From assembly GCA_033980235.1 (NCBI GenBank), contig CM067070.1:5919544-5983543 (forward strand): a stretch of 64,000 nt of DNA, given 5' to 3'. Positions 57,719-64,000 of this stretch are shown in pieces. Within the stretch, counting starts at the first letter, position 1. Every line of letters begins with the position of its first letter. The DNA is from Diadema setosum (Eukaryota; Echinodermata; Echinoidea; Diadematoida; Diadematidae). The position numbers were made by a program, and so were the translations under genes. The notes beneath the pieces are model-generated. The model saw only the letters and a program-made list of their open reading frames with translations. It made no database searches and had not been told where the DNA came from.

Positions 57719-59529
57719 ATCCGGTATCCCCGTACGTCCTAATAACATAAAAGAGTGGAGAAAACGTAGGCCCTATAACACACTTGTCAAGCACGATCAA
57801 TTCCTCTAGATGAAAACCTGCGAAATACATTATTACGCAAAATTGCGTCAACATGCCTGGAAAAAGAATCTGAACAAATCAAAAGACAAAGAAAAGTTAT
57901 ATTTCCCACAATATGTCTAGAAAGCATCTCTTTCGACAGGTTTTACAGGATTTCCTATACCCTGATAGCAGGAGCAAGTTAGAAAAACGTCAACTGTATA
58001 ACTAAAAAAAAAAAAAAAAAATGTCAGAGATAAAGATGTCGCGATAGAACAAACTAATTCGCCAGGTCTTGCCAGATGGCCATCATATCCTTCTGATAAC
58101 TCTTTACTTCCTTATAGACCTCCGAAAGAGCTTATACAGACGCCTCTAGACACTTCAACGTCATTTTATGCCACCACCGACGATTCTTTTGCCAATTTAT
58201 TTGTTTGCCCCGATCTTCTTTTTCTTCTAGACGCGCGAAAGGACGGAATGGTATAAGACATTTCCCTCAGCTTCAATTAGGTCTGATATTGCGCGTTGAA
58301 TTGTTTACAGTTGTTGCAGCAATAGTCAACTTTCGTTCCGCTACCCTATTGGATCAGGACCCTTTTGCCTATTGGGTCTCTGTACAGCGCGCCCACAGTG
58401 TAGTCCGTCTTCGAAACTTTATGCGGGGATCCTCGTTAAGTTCCCTTAGATTTGTTTTTAGGTGTTCCACTTCTTTTGAGGCTAGCAACACCAGAGCCCA
58501 ATTGGCCTTTTGCACTGTTCAATGTTGTTAAGTCGTGATTTAGAGCATGATAATAGAGCGGATGTAGGAGTGTGATATTGGTCAAGGAAAAAGCGACTTT
58601 GAATGCTTCTAAGGCTTAAAATAGAGAATCCTTATGCGATACATTAGGATGAAATCCCCCGCTTGCTAGCTCTCTTTTGTAGTAATAGATATCGTAGTTC
58701 TCCGCTGACTGTTTCTCTGAATACGATTTTGCCTTACGAAAAGTTGAGTACTAATTTCAACAGCTACTTGACCTAATGTTACACAGCCTCGGCTCAGAAT
58801 AACCCTACTTTACATTTACATTAAAAAATATCACTTTGTTTATTGAATGTTCATGGTTGGGACAGAAATATCTGGCGATTTTCAAGACTGTGTATACATT
58901 ATAGCTTTGTTGGAAAAAAAGCGCAAGTGTTTTATTGAATGAATGTGACTAGTCAGGAAAACTTGGCAAGAAAATCGTATATCAGTCATATGATATTGAC
59001 TAGTGGAATCTATTGGTCAGAGCTGGTATGAAAAAAAGAAAGATATTTGGTAAAATGTCCCGTACATCAAACCATCATAATCATTCAAAGAAAGGTCAAT
59101 AGCTCTTGTACGTAACGGCGACTCAAAGTACAGAAAATGTTATTTTGAAAAATAATCATGTTTCAAGGCAAACTTTGTTAAAAATTATATTATCAATGGT
59201 GCAATTTCATTGGATGTCAGCGCGTATTATTTTGGTGGAACTTCTCATCATCTCGTAAGGGTGCTGCTATTGGTAATTACTCCTTAGTTTAATGTAGCCT
59301 ATTTTGTGTTTGACATGAAATACCATGTGTACTAATACATGCGTTTGGAACTTTGTCAGTTTTCACAGACTTATTCAATGAGTATTTCATTACATTATTT
59401 CATCTTACATTTTCGTCCTCATTACCAATGAGGATAAATCGAAGTTTCAAACAACGACAATGTTTATACAGCTGTACAGATACTATGTTATTTTGCTTTT
59501 ACGTAGAGACAACATAAATGTGCTTATGA
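57719..59529. other. 3' UTR/3' flank of the LGR gene
   Basis: Follows the receptor stop codon. Poly-A tract at 58003-58020. No AATAAA signal was noticed in the first 480 bp. A 108-codon open frame (58205-58531) has no recognisable domain. The extent of the 3' UTR is unknown. Confidence 0.5.
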
Positions 59530-59945
59530 TGTGTGAATAATGTATGTTTTTTGCTATGTTATCGATAATCTAGGGATCTAATCAAGTCTTTTTTTTTTCT
59601 TGTAGGTTGTTATCACGTCACCGAATTGGCTTACAATTTATCATAATGTAATCACTGTAGAGCATATCACTTCATACTAATACAGTATCACATTGTATCA
59701 CGTAAACACTTGGTAAAGAAGGTTGTATTATGTATAGTATATCTTGAAGCAATATTTCTGTCAGATGAACTTGTGATATAATGTACTTGATCAATTACTC
59801 CTGATTAATCACGGATTAGTTTAATCATTATGTCAGTTTATTTAGGTGTTATGAATAGTTATCTCTTTGAAATTTGTGACGAACGTACTTTGCATGTGCT
59901 TATAAATTATTGTTCAAAGTATTTCTTTAAACATGTAATATTATG
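59530..59945 (+). repeat. Direct duplication, copy 1
   Basis: Matches 61325-61738: TGAATAATGTAT, ATCAAGT..TAGG(T/C)TGTTA, ACATTGTATCACGTA, TTTGTGACGAACGTACTTTG, AAAGTATTT. Diverged by many substitutions and small indels. Confidence 0.8.
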
Positions 59946-60045
59946 TATGTATCGTACATAAATATGATGAAAACCTCTATACATAAATACTACATACATA
60001 ATTATTAGATATATGTGCGTGTATGTTTAATTCCAGTCATGTATA

Positions 60046-60700
60046 TGTGACAATGCATCACAAAACAGCAAGAACAAAAAATCGCACGACTTGATTTTCC
60101 GTGCAGACTAAAAAGAAAAAGAAAGGGTAAAACAAGTCAACAAAGTCAATCTTGATTTTTTTTTTCTGAAAGAGCTATTCTTCTTATACGTTGTTCTTAA
60201 GTTTGGAATCATAAAATGAAGTAAAGAGTGTGTTTTTAGCAGTTTTTCTACACCTTTTTGTTATAATTAGTTGTGTTGTTTGCTTTGTCCTAGAGGCCGC
60301 TTTTCATTTCTGTAAAAAGCCTTTACAGATTAATCACGTTCAACTCGAATAACTTTTGTAAGGATGATGTTACTGCCTTGAAAGTTATCATTAGTCATTT
60401 CAAATTAATTCGATAATCCCGTCATTGCTTTGTTATGTTGGTTTAAATTCTGTTTTTGTCCCCTTCATCACATGGCTTGATTAAGATTAAGCTCTTGAAT
60501 AGACCTTTTAAGAGCTTCTTTTCTCAGTTCACACTTTTCCCGGCTGTGTGCTTTCTTTCCGGTATTTTGATAGATTAGGAGAGTCCGTCTGAAGAAAGTT
60601 ACACATTATTTTAAAGTTTAGAGGGTTCTTTTCAGAATCTGACCTTAACTAAAAATTCTTATCTGGCGATTTTTTGTTGGTTTTGTGATGCAGGGTCGTA
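60046..60700 (+). repeat. MITE family 1, complete, diverged
   Basis: Starts TGTGACAATGCATCACAAAA and ends GGTTTTGTGATGCAGGGTC. Lies between the two copies of the 3' duplication. Confidence 0.88.
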
Positions 60701-60717
60701 TGTACAGATTATAGATA

Positions 60718-60742
60718 CACACACACACACACACACACACAT
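60718..60742. repeat. (AC)n microsatellite
   Basis: Pure AC run just after the MITE. Confidence 0.9.
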
Positions 60743-61324
60743 GTTACATTTAACATGTATTTATTGTATTCATTTACATTTACACATCTTACGTCTTTGT
60801 AAAGATTGCTTGTTTCAAACTTAGCGATGTATCTGATTTTTCTATTCCACTAATTAGGCTTTTGTAAATCCTAGGATTTATGGTTTGAAAGATTTTCATC
60901 ATTTTTCATTTAAAAATTAAATATTCCAGATGTCCTTTTCTATTTTTCTTACCTTCAACCTTTGTGACGAATATTACATCCGAACGAAAACTTTTTGCTT
61001 TACTCCGTACTGAAACGACATTGCGTATACCGATACCAGTTTAAACTACTGAAAAAAGAAACGTGACGAGTTAGTAATAATGATCGCAATTATTCTATAC
61101 TTTGATGTACTGTAGTATCGTTGCCCTTTGTGGTTGATACGAAATGGTCTGTGTACCAATATGTTCAAATTTGCCTGCTTTTAAAGACATATTCGATACA
61201 ATATTTCATCATATTTTACTGTACCCCATCTGTCTTCTTAAACAATGAGTTTTCACAAAGTTAAAACTAAACGGTAATGTTTCTTGCATGGTTTTATGGA
61301 ATAGTTCATTATAGTGTTAAGAAA

Positions 61325-61738
61325 TATGAATAATGTATTTTGTTACCATTATAAATGGTAGATTTAGTATTTGAGTAAGGAGTCGTATCAAGTTTTTAGT
61401 AGGCTGTTACCACTTCTCCGCATTGGATTGTTCTCATAATGAACAACCTGTGCAACAGATTATTAGCGCACAGTATTACATTGTATCACGTAGACGAGGT
61501 TGTTATGCATTTTGGACGATATTTCTGTAAGATGTATTTGTACGGTAATGTAAGTGACCAGTTATCATTGTTTGATCACAGATTAGTTTCATCATCGTAT
61601 GTCAGTTTAATTACGTGTACATGTAATAAAGACATTATTAGCAACATGGCACTCTATCTTTGAATTTTGTGACGAACGTACTTTGCATCTGCTGATGAAT
61701 TGTCGCTGAAAGTATTTTTTAAAAGGGATACTATTATA
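61325..61738 (+). repeat. Direct duplication, copy 2
   Basis: Partner of 59530-59945, about 1.8 kb downstream. A 74-codon open frame at 61439-61663 lies in it but is not open in copy 1, so it is unlikely to be coding. Confidence 0.8.
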
Positions 61739-62148
61739 TAGGTTTGTCCGGACAGTTCCATACTTGTTGTCATTCCAATTCATTATTCAAATTCACACAG
61801 CACACGCACGCGAAAATATTTTGGGCATTTAAATTCAGAATCCGAGCGATCAATACTCATGTATGGGAGTTCTATTTCATTTTCGTCTAATCAAATTCAC
61901 ACTTGGGCATTCAATGTCCACATGCGAGCATTGCATTTCCTATACCCGTACATTCAAATTCATGCGATAGTCATGCGATAGTTCCGTTGAGCTTGTTTGG
62001 ACCGTTCAGTTTAATTTTCAGGCGATAATAAGTTCCTCGTTCGTGCAATCAATTTATTGAGGAAAATAGTGTAGACTTTTCTAAGGAGGGAGAACGGGCA
62101 TGTACAACAAATGAAGGGTTGAATAAAGTGTAATTATGAATGTTTCAA

Positions 62149-62660
62149 CACTGCAAAAAGTCCGGTGTTAAATATGAAACACCGAGCTGGTGTTAAATTT
62201 CCGGTGCTCATTCATGGTGTTAGATTAACACCTCCGGGTGGCATTTCAAAATGTAAAATTGTTTTTTTGAATAGTTTCTTAGTTACTGCACTTCTTGGTA
62301 ATTTTGAACTTCAACAAGACGATAAAGAATTTTGTAATAAAGTACTTGATTTTTGAAAAAAAAAAGTAACACCAGTTGGTGTGGTCCCCTATTGAAGCTG
62401 GACGGGTGTTATACCATTGAAATTAACACCACTAATATCAAATCAACACCATGCGGTGTCATTATTGAATTTACTCTAGCGCAGTGTCAAAAATATCACC
62501 AGCCACAGTGTCAAAATACACCACGAAGTGCCAGGTGAACACATTTTAACACCGTCACAATACATTTTCTACACCTGTGGGTGTAGTCCTCTATTGAAGT
62601 TTGATCGGTGTTAGATTTAACACCCATGGTGTTAAATCTAACACCGATGTTTTTACAGTG
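62149..62660. mobile_element. CACTG-ended element with GGTGTTA subterminal repeats
   Basis: CACTGCAAAAAGTCCGGTGTT ... AACACCGATGTTTTTACAGTG, 512 bp. More than ten GGTGTTA/TAACACC words in both orientations cluster near both ends, the pattern of CACTA/EnSpm subterminal repeats. No coding capacity. Confidence 0.8.
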
Positions 62661-63732
62661 AATGGTTCTACATTGTTCTCTGTTGATGTGTTCTTTGTTT
62701 GTCATCTCGATAAACTATAAATTGTAAGGTCTATCGCATCCGAACAACACGACAATCTAATCACATCTCTTGATGATACTGCTTGCTGACAACGCCCCAA
62801 ACGATAACCACACATTAACAATGCATCAATAAATTATAAAGACAAACTGACACACAAGGATCTCCCATAATCCAGCAAAAGTAAACCAATAAGTAATTAC
62901 ATGTAACAACAAACAAGACGAATACAATGTTCATGTTATCAGTTTTAATGTAGTGTCGATCAACCGTCCGTATTATGCTCGTCTGTAAGCCTATACAGTG
63001 CCTAATGTTTGTTTGCTTGCTTGTTTGTTTGTTTGTTTGTTTGTTTGTTACCTTTTCCATCTAAGAAGATGACTGGATATCCCATATTCTGCTGCAACAG
63101 CTGGTCTACCATGGGGTCCAGTTGGAAGTGTAGGTGGGACCACTTAACCTTGATAAACTCTGTGCTATTTGCGAGGAATAAAATTTAATGAAGTGGGATC
63201 TTTTAGGTGCATGAGTTGTGACTCTCACACATAGACCTCCATTGTATGTCCTATTCGAGGGACATGTGCCTGCATATTCCTTTTTGTGAAGCACCAGGTC
63301 AATATTTTTTTTTTCAATGAGCATGTGGATCTCTACTGCAAAAATAAATATCCTTCATCATAAATCCCAATATGTTCAAAGCTGAATCAAAAAGACTCAC
63401 GTACAAGTCCCAAACTGACTAAATTGAGGAATTCTGAATTGAATGCGGTTATTGGGAACATGGTTGGTATTTACGAATTTGAACGACCAGCTTGAGATGA
63501 ATTTGAATGTTCATTGCTGATCCAGTGCTGCGAGCGTGAAAATTGTGAGACCGGATGCTCGGAATATGAACCTGAAGGACAAAAGTATGAAACTGACCGG
63601 GAAAGCCTTTATAATTGTTATATGTATTATACATAAGTATAAAATAATACGTAAAATGTAAGTACATAATGTATATGTATTATTGTATAGGTATTTATAA
63701 TGTGTATCTTTATATGTAGGTCTATATGTATG

Positions 63733-63765
<33 letters not shown>

Positions 63766-63803
63766 ATCTACGTTTGTTAGTGTGTGTTTGCAAACATATA
63801 ATG

Positions 63804-63843
<40 letters not shown>

Positions 63844-63847
63844 TATC

Positions 63848-63885
<38 letters not shown>

Positions 63886-63889
63886 TATA
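62661..63889. other. 3' flank, unassigned, microsatellites
   Basis: (TTTG)n with TTGC at 63006-63048, (AC)n at 63733-63754, (AT)n at 63809-63842 and 63847-63881. No gene recognised. Confidence 0.6.
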
Positions 63890-64000
63890 TATGAAGAGTT
63901 TGTTTGCAAAAACCGATAAGTCCATATTTGCCAAATGGAGATATTTGCGATTAAAGGTCAAGAAAAATAAAGAGAATAATAAGAAAACTTTTGCTTCTTT
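63890..64000 (+). repeat. MITE family 2, cut by window end
   Basis: TATGAAGAGTTTGTTTGCAA onward, following the 2821-3073 copy almost base for base until the sequence ends. Confidence 0.92.

Overview
This 64 kb window is AT-rich, intron-rich animal DNA, most likely from a marine invertebrate deuterostome, with an echinoderm the best guess. Three things point that way: a one-exon-per-repeat LRR receptor gene, a Gmr1-like Gypsy element (a mainly deuterostome lineage), and a very dense load of foldback/MITE elements. The species cannot be named from the sequence alone.

One host gene was recognised. The 3' part of a leucine-rich-repeat GPCR (LGR; relaxin-receptor/GRL101-like) runs on the + strand from about 1.4 kb to 57.7 kb. 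It has 16 exons of exactly 72 nt, each encoding one 24-residue LRR. A 93-nt LRR-like exon precedes them, and one long terminal exon (56647-57718) carries the cysteine-rich hinge and seven membrane segments. All junctions are phase 2, and every codon split by an intron reads Leu or Val. The signal peptide and first exons lie upstream of the window. Everything else between the exons is intron, and most of it is mobile DNA.

Layout: 1-5.7 kb, early exons, MITEs and a 2.1 kb foldback. 7.26-8.88 kb, a ~190 bp satellite. 9.85-15.6 kb, LRR exons among nested elements. 15.8-28.6 kb, a multi-level nest: an old repeat holding an unclassified 3 kb insertion and a decayed Gmr1-like LTR retrotransposon (19365-28459, minus strand), which itself holds a hAT-like element (25996-28051, 8-bp TSD) and two MITEs. 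29.6-31.1 kb, two exons. 31.4-39.2 kb, TTAA-flanked elements, including a 6.8 kb one filled with ~168 bp and ~215/440 bp tandem arrays. 39.7-49.5 kb, six exons among MITEs. 50.98-52.41 kb, a seemingly perfect 1.43 kb palindrome whose arms each carry a hammerhead-ribozyme-like core. 52.6-53.8 kb, TTAA-flanked MITEs, one holding telomere-like repeats. 53.9-57.7 kb, the last exons. 57.7-64 kb, 3' flank with a ~400 bp direct duplication, a CACTG-ended element and more MITEs.

No other convincing host gene, functional tRNA, rRNA or CRISPR was seen. The most unusual items are the palindrome with paired ribozyme cores, the Gypsy element with integrase remnants between protease and reverse transcriptase, and the large TTAA element carrying satellite arrays.
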